Shown here: piece after piece, positions 1 through 8,132 of the stretch
Layout of the letters: the number at the start of each line of letters is the position of its first letter
How positions within the stretch are numbered: the first letter of the stretch is position 1
Assembly (NCBI GenBank): GCA_009833045.1
Contig: WUUP01000001.1
Location: 179,586-243,585, forward strand
Source: Saprospirales bacterium GYS_P2D
Lineage (GTDB): Bacteria; Bacteroidota; Bacteroidia; Chitinophagales; Saprospiraceae
Length of the DNA stretch: 64,000 nt
Direction: 5' to 3'
Notes under the pieces: model-generated
What the model was told of the DNA's origin: nothing
Database searches by the model: none
Seen by the model: the letters and a program-made list of their open reading frames with translations, nothing else
Position numbers and translations under genes: made by a program

Positions 1-2
1 TC

Positions 3-398
3 CGATGACCGATAAGATGCTTTTTACTCGACTCTCGATACTCGGCACTCAACACTCGGATTCTGAACCCTCCGCCTTCGGCACCTCCCTTAAAAGGGAG
101 GACTGATTTTATGCTTACTTTATATGATTGCGGGAATAGTCTCAATTGAAAACGTAAAGTACCATCCTTCTCTTTCAAGAGAAGAACAGGAGGATGAGTT
201 CGATGACCGATAAGATGCTTTTTACTCGACTCTCGATACTCGGCACTCAACACTCGGATTCTGAACCCTCCGCCTTCGGCACCTCCCTTAAAAGGGAGGA
301 CTGATTTTATGCTTACTTTATATGATTGCGGGAATAGTCTCAATTGAAAACGTAAAGTAACATCCTTCTTTTTCAAGAGAAGGACGGGAGGATGAGTT
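3..398. repeat. Two tandem copies of a 198-bp intergenic repeat
   Basis: Copy 1 is 3-200 and copy 2 is 201-398, both beginning with CGATGACCGATAAGATGC. About the first 150 bases are identical; the few substitutions lie near the right end of each unit. Each unit holds a low-complexity ACTC/CTCG stretch, then the hairpin CCTCCCTT-AA-AAGGGAGG (84-101 and 282-299), then an AT-rich part, then a second hairpin (CTTCTCTT-TC-AAGAGAAG at 167-184, slightly changed in copy 2). No reading frame of note crosses the units. The hairpins resemble REP-like intergenic palindromes common in Bacteroidota. The near identity points to a recent duplication or an actively homogenised array that may continue left of the window. 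Confidence 0.92.
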
Positions 399-578
399 CG
401 ATGACCGATAATTAGCGCTCGCTACTCACTTCTCGACTCTCGATACTCTCGCCAACAGGAGGGTGAGTTCCGATGACCGATAGAGCGTAATAGACGAAAA
501 ACAGAATTTTGCGAAACACTACGACGTAGATCATTCTGACTTCGAACAGAGTCTCAATTGAAAAACATAATGTACCAT
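399..578. repeat. Degenerate, truncated third repeat copy
   Basis: A third start of the unit (CGATGACCGATA) occurs at 399 but diverges after about 12 bases into ACTC/CTCG low-complexity sequence. The start recurs at 471, and the internal segment GTCTCAATTGAAAA recurs at 551. These look like decayed or recombined copies of the 198-bp unit. From 579 to 673 nothing further was recognised before the hemG-like gene. Confidence 0.7.
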
Positions 579-673
579 GGGGCTAAGGATGACGCAAATC
601 AGTCTGCATACTGCTATCGGACATGGCGGGTCTGTTTTAAGATACTACATATTAGTAACAAAACAAACCAACT

Positions 674-1201
674 ATGAAAATTCTAATCATCTATGCTACT
701 ACTGAAGGTCAAACTCGCAAAATCGCCAGATTCATGGAGGATGTACTCCAAGAATCTGGTCATCAAGTGATGATAGCGGACGCCACTGACGAGCCACCCA
801 GTCCAGCTGGGTACGACATGGCCATCATAGGCGCATCGATTCATATGCAGCGCTATCAGAATGCTATCAAGCACTATATCGCAGAGCATGTAGAGCTCCT
901 CAATGCCATGCCCTCAGCCTTTTACTCTGTCTGTCTGGCGATAGTATCAGATATAGAAGACAATCGAGAAGAGGCAGAAGAAATCGCAGAAGACTTCATA
1001 GAATATCTCAGATGGCAACCTATCGCTATCGAGCACATAGCAGGTGCTCTTCAATACTCTAAGTATGACTACTTCAAAAAATTAGTAATGCGTATGATCG
1101 CTAAGAAACAGAATAGAGATACGGATACTTCGCAAGATTATGAGTATACAGATTGGGCAGCGGTAAGGGATTTCGTAGTCGATTTGGTCGAGGAAGAATA
1201 G
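674..1201 (+). CDS. hemG: Flavodoxin-domain protein, HemG-type protoporphyrinogen IX dehydrogenase
   Basis: 175-residue flavodoxin-fold protein. The N-terminus MKILIIYATTEGQTRKIA is the FMN phosphate-binding loop (TxEGxT type). The middle segment IIGASIHMQRYQNAI is the characteristic HemG second flavin loop, where HemG proteins read GASI followed by aromatic or basic residues. Length matches HemG (about 170-180). HemG oxidises protoporphyrinogen IX to protoporphyrin IX and passes electrons to the quinone pool at the inner face of the membrane. The window also holds hemC, hemD and a menaquinone operon, which fits this role. It stands alone, 33 bases upstream of a DUF1835 gene. A different flavodoxin-like quinone reductase cannot be excluded. 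Confidence 0.8.
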   Translation: MKILIIYATTEGQTRKIARFMEDVLQESGHQVMIADATDEPPSPAGYDMAIIGASIHMQRYQNAIKHYIAEHVELLNAMPSAFYSVCLAIVSDIEDNREEAEEIAEDFIEYLRWQPIAIEHIAGALQYSKYDYFKKLVMRMIAKKQNRDTDTSQDYEYTDWAAVRDFVVDLVEEE

Positions 1202-1233
1202 CATATCTGTGCTAAATCATCTATCATTGGTAG

Positions 1234-1974
1234 ATGACACAGCCTATCTATCACATACTGAATGGGGACGCACTGGCGGAGCGATTTCCGAGTGCGCTAC
1301 CTGGCCAGCGGATCATCTGTCGAGAGTGTCTGATCGATGGCCCAGTGAGTGCTCCAGATCGAGAGACCTTCTACCAGCAGCGAGCGCAGTATCTCATCGA
1401 TATCGATGGCATCAGCCTACCGCAGGAATATCTCGACTATGCCACTCCTGAGCTCGATCGCATTTACGATATTGACCATGGATCGGAGGTGTATCTATGG
1501 TTTGAGGATGATCTATTCTGCCAGGTGAATATGTGGTATATCGTCCACGAGCTGCCAGTAGATGTCTCGCTATATGTGGTGCGGCCCGATGAGCGATCTC
1601 CATACGGCTATCATCGATATGATGAGGCCCAGTTGATACAGCTCTATCAGGATAGAGAGGCACTGACTAATGTAGAACTGATCAGTGAGCTTTGGGAGGC
1701 TTTCGCCGAAAGGCAACATGATAAAATACTAAAGCTACGGGAGCGACTATCTTCATCATCACAAGACTACATCAAATCAGCCATCGATCTACATATGACT
1801 CGTACCTCTTATCAAAATGAAGAAAGCCTCCTTCATACTCGTATCAAGAGTCTCTTACACCAAAATGAGAATAATAGTTTTAAAGGATTATTTCGAGCTT
1901 TTTGTGCTCAGTATCCTGCCTACGGTTATGGAGATCTCCAGTTTCGTGTACTTTATGATCAACTAAAAAAATAG
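1234..1974 (+). CDS. DUF1835 domain-containing protein
   Basis: 246 residues. The N-terminus (IYHILNGDALAERFP, then IICRECLIDGPV) matches the DUF1835 signature as I recall it, in which HxLNGD and RECLxxGP are conserved. The next part has WFEDDLFCQVNMWYIV, also typical of the family, and the C-terminus is helical and probably a DUF3658-like domain. No signal peptide or membrane segment is seen, so it is likely cytoplasmic. Biochemical function is unknown. The ATG at 1234 was chosen because the domain starts directly after it; it is 33 bases from the end of the hemG-like gene and could be co-transcribed. Confidence 0.8.
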   Translation: MTQPIYHILNGDALAERFPSALPGQRIICRECLIDGPVSAPDRETFYQQRAQYLIDIDGISLPQEYLDYATPELDRIYDIDHGSEVYLWFEDDLFCQVNMWYIVHELPVDVSLYVVRPDERSPYGYHRYDEAQLIQLYQDREALTNVELISELWEAFAERQHDKILKLRERLSSSSQDYIKSAIDLHMTRTSYQNEESLLHTRIKSLLHQNENNSFKGLFRAFCAQYPAYGYGDLQFRVLYDQLKK

Positions 1975-2061
1975 TCTAAAAAACTAAGGGGATAAGACGA
2001 ACTATTCTCCCAATTTATTCGTCATGACAAGATACTTTACTACTAAATAGTATCATCGTAC

Positions 2062-3591
2062 ATGAATCCAGAAAACATAGATAAGATAGAGCTACTACAG
2101 CTGGCCTATGACGACTATGCCGAGCTCAAAAAAGCAATGGTCGCTGCCTACTCATCAATGCCCGACTCTTATTGGAGCGAAGAGCACATCCGGACCTTAA
2201 TCAATAAATTTCCTGAGGGTCAGGCGGTCATCAAGATCAATGATGAACTCGCAGGCTGTGCGCTATCTATCATCGTCGACTATGATAAATATAGCGATGG
2301 TCATACCTATCGTCAGATCACAGGAGACTACACTTTTTTCTCTCATGATCCTGAAGGTGATATGCTCTATGGGATTGATATATTCATCGTAGAAAAATAT
2401 AGAGGACTACGTCTCGGTCGACGACTCTATGACTATCGAAAGGAGCTCTGCGAATCACTTAACCTCAAGGGCATAGCCTTTGGCGGGCGTATACCCAACT
2501 ATCACAAGTATCTCGATACTCTCAGTCCAAAAGAATATATCAATAAGGTACGTCGTCGTGAGATCCATGATCCCGTGCTGAATTTTCAACTGTCCAATGA
2601 CTTTCACCCAGCAAAAGTCATCAAAGGATATCTCGAGGGTGACGAAGCCTCTAATGAATATGCAGTCCTGCTCGAGTGGGACAATATCTACTATGAAAAA
2701 CCTGTACAACTCACTTATAGTCAAAAGAAAATAGTTCGTCTCGGTCTCATCCAATGGCAGATGAGGCCCTATGCTGATATCGAGCAGCTCCTGCAGCAGG
2801 CAGAGTTTTTTGTCGATGCGGTATCCGGATATAGGAGTGATTTTGCGCTGTTTCCAGAGTTCTTTAATGCTCCACTTATGGCCAAGGATAATCACCTCGC
2901 TGAGTCTCAGGCGATCCGTAAGCTGGCAGAGCACACCGACTCTATCGTAGAGAAATTTTCTGGTCTGGCAGTCTCCTACAATATCAATATCATCACTGGC
3001 AGCATGCCTGAGATCAAGGACGATCGCCTGCTCAATGTCGGCTATCTCTGTCATCGAGATGGTCGTATCGAGCGCTATGAGAAGATACACGTCACACCTG
3101 ACGAAGCGAAAGTCTGGGGTATGCAGGGCGGCCATAAGCTACAGACATTTGACACAGACTGTGGACGCATAGGTATACTGATCTGCTATGATGTAGAGTT
3201 CCCCGAGCTGTCACGCCTACTGGCTGAAGAGGGCATGAATATCCTTTTTGTCCCATTCCTCACGGATACACAAAATGGCTACTCTCGAGTGCGCAACTGT
3301 GCTCAGGCCAGATCTATAGAAAATGAGTGCTACGTCGCCATCGCTGGTAGCGTGGGCAATCTACCTAAGGTGCACAATATGGATATCCAATATGCGCAGT
3401 CGATGGTATTCACGCCATGTGATTTCGCCTTTCCATCTAATGGAATCAAGGCTGAAGCCACGCCTAATGCAGAGATGATCCTGATCGCTGACGTAGATAT
3501 CGACCTGCTCCGACAACTACATCAACATGGAAGTGTCAAAAATCTAAAAGATCGCAGAACAGATATCTATACGCTCAAAAGAAATCAATAA
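2062..3591 (+). CDS. GNAT acetyltransferase / nitrilase-family amidohydrolase fusion
   Basis: 509 residues, two domains. Residues about 10-200 are a GNAT acyltransferase with the acetyl-CoA loop YRGLRLGRRLYD (113-124). Residues about 224-505 are a carbon-nitrogen hydrolase with the full catalytic triad: Glu266 (FPEFF), Lys341 (RYEKIH) and Cys375 (LICYDVEFPE). This bifunctional arrangement is a known but functionally unassigned family. By family knowledge the C-terminal domain cleaves a non-peptide C-N bond (amide, nitrile or omega-amide) and the N-terminal domain may acylate the same or a related amine. The gene is monocistronic, with 87 bases upstream and 90 downstream. The substrate cannot be read from the sequence. 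Confidence 0.9.
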   Translation: MNPENIDKIELLQLAYDDYAELKKAMVAAYSSMPDSYWSEEHIRTLINKFPEGQAVIKINDELAGCALSIIVDYDKYSDGHTYRQITGDYTFFSHDPEGDMLYGIDIFIVEKYRGLRLGRRLYDYRKELCESLNLKGIAFGGRIPNYHKYLDTLSPKEYINKVRRREIHDPVLNFQLSNDFHPAKVIKGYLEGDEASNEYAVLLEWDNIYYEKPVQLTYSQKKIVRLGLIQWQMRPYADIEQLLQQAEFFVDAVSGYRSDFALFPEFFNAPLMAKDNHLAESQAIRKLAEHTDSIVEKFSGLAVSYNINIITGSMPEIKDDRLLNVGYLCHRDGRIERYEKIHVTPDEAKVWGMQGGHKLQTFDTDCGRIGILICYDVEFPELSRLLAEEGMNILFVPFLTDTQNGYSRVRNCAQARSIENECYVAIAGSVGNLPKVHNMDIQYAQSMVFTPCDFAFPSNGIKAEATPNAEMILIADVDIDLLRQLHQHGSVKNLKDRRTDIYTLKRNQ

Positions 3592-3649
3592 GTCACCGAT
3601 ACGGCTAAGTGATCATAGGATATGGCGCAGTGCTGATCTTATTGGGTAC

Positions 3650-3657
3650 TTAATTTT
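3650..3657 (+). promoter_or_regulatory. Putative -7 box (TAATTTTG) of SDR/AraC operon
   Basis: TAATTTTG matches the Bacteroidota -7 consensus TAnnTTTG and lies 24 bases upstream of the SDR start codon. No TTG -33 element at the right spacing was found, so the assignment is tentative. Confidence 0.35.
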
Positions 3658-3681
3658 GTCTAAACAATAAAAGATAAGCAC

Positions 3682-4443
3682 ATGAATCAGCAAAGAGTCA
3701 GTCTCGTCACAGGTGGTAGCCGAGGCATAGGTAGAGATATAGCCATCAATCTGGCGAGTACAGGACATGACGTCATCATCAGCTATCATACTAATCGATC
3801 AGCCGCTGATGAGGTGATAAGTATTATATCTGACCTCGGCCAGAGCGCACATGCTATCCATCTGGATGTCAGTGACTTATCGAGCAGAAACACCTTTGTC
3901 ACTGAGCTGAGATCGCTACTCTCTGATCAGTACGATAGTGATCGTATAGACTATCTCATCAATAATGCTGGTACAGGGCTCAGCAAGCCCATCGCTGATA
4001 TCTCAGAGGCAGACTTTGATGAGATGCTCGGTGTCCACTTCAAAGGAGTCTACTTTCTGACACAGGCGATGATACCTATGCTCGCAGATGGTGGCGGTAT
4101 AGTGAATATTTCTTCTGGATTGACTCGATTTTCATTCCAGGGAATGTCCGCTTATGCCTGTATGAAAGGGGCCATAGAGGTATTCACTCGATACTGTGCT
4201 AAGGAGCTCGCAGACCGTCACATCAGAGCTAACACCATAGCACCAGGAGCGGTAGCTACAGACTTCGGCGGTGGAGCCAATCGTGACAATGAAAAAAAGC
4301 GTCAGATCATATCTAACATCACAGCTCTCGGGAGAGTCGGCGAGGTCGACGATATCGGAGGCGTAGTAGCTTTCCTCTGTAGTGATCAGGCAGGCTGGAT
4401 CAATGGTCAGCACATAGAGATATCGGGAGGAATGTTACTTTAG
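3682..4443 (+). CDS. Short-chain dehydrogenase/reductase
   Basis: 253 residues, classical SDR. The cofactor loop TGGSRGIG lies at residues 10-17, the NNAGT motif is near residue 95, the catalytic Ser is at 144/145, and Tyr158-x3-Lys162 forms the YxxxK pair. The C-terminal GGxxx substrate-side segment (ISGGMLL) is intact. NADP(H) preference is suggested by the basic residue after the glycine loop. It is followed 7 bases later by an AraC regulator, probably in one transcript. SDR plus AraC pairs of this kind are common, and the regulator usually controls the SDR. Substrate unknown. Confidence 0.9.
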   Translation: MNQQRVSLVTGGSRGIGRDIAINLASTGHDVIISYHTNRSAADEVISIISDLGQSAHAIHLDVSDLSSRNTFVTELRSLLSDQYDSDRIDYLINNAGTGLSKPIADISEADFDEMLGVHFKGVYFLTQAMIPMLADGGGIVNISSGLTRFSFQGMSAYACMKGAIEVFTRYCAKELADRHIRANTIAPGAVATDFGGGANRDNEKKRQIISNITALGRVGEVDDIGGVVAFLCSDQAGWINGQHIEISGGMLL

Positions 4444-4450
4444 TACAGAT

Positions 4451-5341
4451 ATGAAAGTCCTCAAGTCCATATCAGCATATCACACACTACGTGCTCTCCC
4501 TTCGCCCAGTCATCCACTGATCAGTGTGATCGACTATGGAGCGAGTTCATATCCGGATGAGCTCTATGGCGAGCAGCTATCACTGCCCTACTATAGTATA
4601 GGGCTGAAGCGGGACGTCGGCACTGTCAGATACGGTCAGCAGGAGTATGATTTTGACAATGGGGTGATGTCTTTCATAGCTCCGGGACAGCTCATCACCA
4701 TCCAGAAAAATCAAAAATCAGAGCGGCCGCCATCTGGCTGGCTGCTGCTGATACATCCAGACTTCCTATGGGGATCGGCATTGTCTCAGGCTATCCGCTC
4801 ACATGAATTCTTCAGCTATGACATTAGCGAGGCATTATTCTTATCAGAGCGAGAGGAGCAGATGATCGAGCGTATCATCATAGCGATCAGAGATGAGATC
4901 GACAGTACTATCGACGCACACAGCCAGAGCATCGTACATACGCAGATCGAGCTACTCCTGCAGTATGCTGAGCGCTACTATGCTCGACAGTTCATCACTC
5001 GCCAAAAGTCCAATCATCAGATACTTCAGCAGCTGAATACGCTGATCGACCAGTCTATCCTCGATCAGCATGAGCTACCGACAGTCACTCAGCTGGCCGC
5101 TGGGCTACATCTTTCGCCAGGATATCTGAGCAGCCTACTGCGATCGCTCACAGGACTCAATACGCAGCAGCATATCCATGAGCGACTGATCGCTATAGCG
5201 AAAGAGAAACTCAGTTCTGAGCCCAGTTCTATCAGTGAAATCGCTTATTCTCTGGGCTTTGAGCATCCACAGTCATTCACTAAGTTATTCAAAAACAAAA
5301 CCCAACTATCACCATCAGCATTCAGACGTTCGCTCAATTAA
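4451..5341 (+). CDS. AraC-family transcriptional regulator
   Basis: 296 residues. The C-terminal part (about 205-296) is a double HTH AraC domain: LPTVTQLAAGLHLSPGYLSS is the first helix-turn-helix, and ISEIAYSLGFEHPQSFTKLF is the second, with the usual LGF-x5-FxxxFK pattern. The N-terminal 200 residues look like a cupin-type sensing domain (short beta strands such as VRYGQQEYDFDNGVMSFIAPGQ). It starts 7 bases after the SDR gene and most likely controls that gene. Inducer unknown. Confidence 0.93.
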   Translation: MKVLKSISAYHTLRALPSPSHPLISVIDYGASSYPDELYGEQLSLPYYSIGLKRDVGTVRYGQQEYDFDNGVMSFIAPGQLITIQKNQKSERPPSGWLLLIHPDFLWGSALSQAIRSHEFFSYDISEALFLSEREEQMIERIIIAIRDEIDSTIDAHSQSIVHTQIELLLQYAERYYARQFITRQKSNHQILQQLNTLIDQSILDQHELPTVTQLAAGLHLSPGYLSSLLRSLTGLNTQQHIHERLIAIAKEKLSSEPSSISEIAYSLGFEHPQSFTKLFKNKTQLSPSAFRRSLN

Positions 5342-5395
5342 ATCACATACATAAAATACAGATAATCAATATCTTAGTGATCCATAAATCACAGC

Positions 5396-6178
5396 ATGAA
5401 CCATCGACTCATCTCCTATAGGTCTATCCTATATCGTCTCAGCCACCTACCTCGACTATCTCATAAGAAGGTAGACTTCATCATCACAGGTGTCCAAAAA
5501 GCAGGAACCTCCGCCCTCCGAGAGTACCTACTCCGACACCCACAGATTAACATGTCCTACTCTAAGGAAGCACACTTTTTCAGCCGGCCCAACTTCAGCC
5601 ATAGCCGCATATCCCATTGGTGGTATGAGAAGGATTTTGACCAATCAGATCATGATAAAACATTCGGAGAGGTGACTCCAATGATCAGTTACTTCATACC
5701 AAGCATATCACGGATCGCATCCTACCATCCTGATATGAAGCTCATCACTATCCTCAGAAATCCCATCGAGCGGGCCTACTCTCACTGGAATATGGAAGTA
5801 GATCGAGGCAATGAAAGAGCGACATTTAGCGAAGCAATCCGTAGAACCAAGGTCGAACAAGATATGTATAAATCCTATGTAGATCGAGGCTACTATATGC
5901 CTCAGATCTTGAGACAACTGAAGCACTTCCCGTCTGATCAGCTCCTATTCATCAAGTATGAAGACTATCGAGATGACCAAGAAACGACGATCAGGGAGAT
6001 CCTACGATTTTTAGCGTTATCTCAGGGTCAGTATCAGCATCGTAAAATCATAAGTCACCAAAGGCCCTACCCTTGTCAGCTTCTGCCGCAAGATCGAGAG
6101 TATCTCAAGCAGCTCTATAAGACTGATATCCATCAAGTAGAAAAACAATTGGGCTGGGACTGCAGTGACTGGCTATAA
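5396..6178 (+). CDS. Sulfotransferase domain protein
   Basis: 260 residues. FIITGVQKAGTSALREYL (about residues 28-46) is the 5'-phosphosulfate loop, and ITILRNPIERAYSHWNME (about 117-134) is the 3'-phosphate loop of PAPS-dependent sulfotransferases. Such enzymes transfer sulfate from PAPS to hydroxyls or amines of sugars, lipids or small metabolites. There is no signal peptide, so it should be cytosolic. No PAPS-synthesis or polysaccharide genes are nearby, so the acceptor cannot be inferred. Its last six bases overlap the 3' end of the convergent oxidoreductase gene. Confidence 0.9.
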   Translation: MNHRLISYRSILYRLSHLPRLSHKKVDFIITGVQKAGTSALREYLLRHPQINMSYSKEAHFFSRPNFSHSRISHWWYEKDFDQSDHDKTFGEVTPMISYFIPSISRIASYHPDMKLITILRNPIERAYSHWNMEVDRGNERATFSEAIRRTKVEQDMYKSYVDRGYYMPQILRQLKHFPSDQLLFIKYEDYRDDQETTIREILRFLALSQGQYQHRKIISHQRPYPCQLLPQDREYLKQLYKTDIHQVEKQLGWDCSDWL

Positions 6179-7228
6179 AGTGATCCACTCTCCATCAGCG
6201 GCGGCACTCTGATAGATGGCATTGATCAAGGTGACGGCCTTTTTCGCTTCTACTCCAGATATCGAGGGCACCTCACCCGACTCTATAGATTTGATCACAT
6301 CTTCAAAGTTTCGCTGATGCGTCACAAAGTCTATCGCATTAGGATCATTAGCGCCGACTCCGATAGCACCATCAGTCATCAGCGTAGCTCTGATATGCTC
6401 ATCTTCTGCTGTATTTTGACGAAAGTCCCATACTCTGAATCGATCATCTCTCAGGATCACAGTGCCATCACTACCACATAGCTGTATCTCTGCAGGATTA
6501 CCATCTGTAGACCAGCAGGAGGTCGCTCCCTGTATCGTCCCGAGAGCACCATTTTCAAACTCTATAATCGCCACAGCCGTATCCTCTACTTCGATACGCT
6601 CATGAGTCAAGAGGGCGACTGATGCCGAAACTCGTCTGACTGGAGATCCGACTAAGTACAAGAATAGATCTATGGTGTGGCTGCCTTGATTCATCATCGC
6701 ACCACCTCCATCAAGTGCACGTGTGCCTCTCCACTTAGCGCTATCATAGTAGGCCTGTGTGCGATACCACTTGAAGTGCGCATCACAGAGTGTGAGCCTA
6801 CCAAATCGGCCAGCTTCTACAGCTTTTTTAAGGGCTGTCACAGCAGGATTAAATCTCCGATTGAAGATACCAGAGAGTATCACACCCTCTGACTGAGCGA
6901 CGTCTATCATCTTTTGGCATCGCTCTGGAGTGACCTCGAGCGGTTTTTCGCAGATGATGTGTTTGCCTGCCCGAGCAGCAGCGATCGCTGGCTCCAGATG
7001 TGCTCCAGATGGTGTAGCTATCGTCACGATAGTGATCTCAGAATCCGCCAGCATCTCATCGAGATCACTATAGCCTACACAGCCGAACTCTTCAGCTAAA
7101 GCTGCTGCCTTAGTTGGATCTCGGGCATAGATAGCCCCGAGTCTCACATCGCCCCCGATAGCCTGTATCGCCTGCGCATGATAGCGAGCTACCATACCTC
7201 CTCCTATGATCCCAAATACATGCTTCAC
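6173..7228 (-). CDS. Gfo/Idh/MocA-family oxidoreductase
   Basis: 351 residues. The N-terminal Rossmann fold has GIIGGGMVARYHAQAI (about 6-21) and the family hallmark CEKPLEVT (about 95), whose Lys is the conserved EKP lysine. The C-terminal alpha/beta domain has GGGAMMNQGSHTIDLFLYL, with the usual GxHxxD catalytic region. These enzymes oxidise or reduce hydroxyls of sugars or cyclitols using NAD(P). It is the last gene of a three-gene operon: its ATG overlaps the end of the propeller lipoprotein gene by four bases. Confidence 0.92.
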   Translation of the reverse strand: MKHVFGIIGGGMVARYHAQAIQAIGGDVRLGAIYARDPTKAAALAEEFGCVGYSDLDEMLADSEITIVTIATPSGAHLEPAIAAARAGKHIICEKPLEVTPERCQKMIDVAQSEGVILSGIFNRRFNPAVTALKKAVEAGRFGRLTLCDAHFKWYRTQAYYDSAKWRGTRALDGGGAMMNQGSHTIDLFLYLVGSPVRRVSASVALLTHERIEVEDTAVAIIEFENGALGTIQGATSCWSTDGNPAEIQLCGSDGTVILRDDRFRVWDFRQNTAEDEHIRATLMTDGAIGVGANDPNAIDFVTHQRNFEDVIKSIESGEVPSISGVEAKKAVTLINAIYQSAAADGEWITL

Positions 7229-8130
7229 TTATTTTGAGTTTTAGTCCCCTTGATTCTGTAGCACATGACTTTATTGCCAAAGAAAGTAGGCACCAGCAAT
7301 AGATCATCTCCCATCAACTCTATATCAGCAGCATTCAGGCCCGCCTCTCGGGTATCCAGTAGCTCAGTCATTTTAGCCGACTCAGCGTCAACATGAAATA
7401 TTTGTCCCTGCCAACTCGAGATGATAAAACTCCCGTCCGAAAGTCTCACAATACCATCGCCCTGACCAATACCCTCAGCTATGACACGAGCCTCTCCTGA
7501 GTGTCGCTCATATATCCCAAACTGGCTACTACCTGAGGTAGCATAGTAGATCCCTTCGTCATCATGGTACAGCCCATTTAGCCTACCAAAATCAGTAGCA
7601 ATCAATGTATCTATCACTCCATCACTCAAGGCATAGATAGTATTGGAGCTGGAACCAGAGAAATACACGGTGCCATCAGGACCTGTGGTAATATCATTGA
7701 GAGCAGGATCACCGTCTATGGTATACCGCTGAGTGATCGACTGAGTAGCTATATCGATCTCTACCAGCTGATCAATGTCGGTGACATAGAGCATACCATT
7801 TACGATGCCCATGCCTTTTGGTGCACTCAGGCCTTCGACCCATTTATTAGTGAGTATTTTCCCAGATTTATCCATAGTAGAGATGAATCCATTGTCATCT
7901 TTGACCCAAGGCCCTTCATTGATATTAGAGACATAGAGGACCTCTGCATCGCTATCATAGAGTACTGACTCACATGTAGAAAAGAGTGTGTCTGTCTCCC
8001 ATAGCAGCTGTAGACTTACCGCTTCGATATTGCTTTCTTGGACTTCTGTGGCATGAGAGGCATCAGACTTACAGGCACCAAGAGATAGCATACCATAGAT
8101 GCAGAATATTTGAAGGATGAGATATTTCAT
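7225..8130 (-). CDS. SMP-30/gluconolactonase-like beta-propeller lipoprotein
   Basis: 301 residues. The N-terminal signal ends in the lipobox LGAC (Cys about 20), so the mature protein is a lipoprotein. The rest consists of repeated strand pairs of six-bladed propeller type, such as APKGMGIVNGMLYVTDIDQL, LNDITTGPDGTVYFSG and DGIVRLSDGSFIISSW, which resemble SMP-30/gluconolactonase and NHL propellers. Such proteins hydrolyse lactones or bind ligands. Catalytic metal ligands were not assigned. Two bases separate it from the upstream SRPBCC gene and it overlaps the downstream oxidoreductase by four, so the three are one operon. Confidence 0.8.
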   Translation of the reverse strand: MKYLILQIFCIYGMLSLGACKSDASHATEVQESNIEAVSLQLLWETDTLFSTCESVLYDSDAEVLYVSNINEGPWVKDDNGFISTMDKSGKILTNKWVEGLSAPKGMGIVNGMLYVTDIDQLVEIDIATQSITQRYTIDGDPALNDITTGPDGTVYFSGSSSNTIYALSDGVIDTLIATDFGRLNGLYHDDEGIYYATSGSSQFGIYERHSGEARVIAEGIGQGDGIVRLSDGSFIISSWQGQIFHVDAESAKMTELLDTREAGLNAADIELMGDDLLLVPTFFGNKVMCYRIKGTKTQNK

Positions 8131-8132
8131 GA

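Noticed and set aside
3-410. CRISPR-like or iteron array
   Set aside because: The unit is 198 bp, directly contiguous with no spacers, and no cas or replication genes are present.
1209-1451. 80-codon plus-strand frame overlapping the DUF1835 start
   Set aside because: Out of frame with the well-conserved DUF1835 protein and rich in residues typical of shadow frames (Ser, Arg, Cys, Trp).
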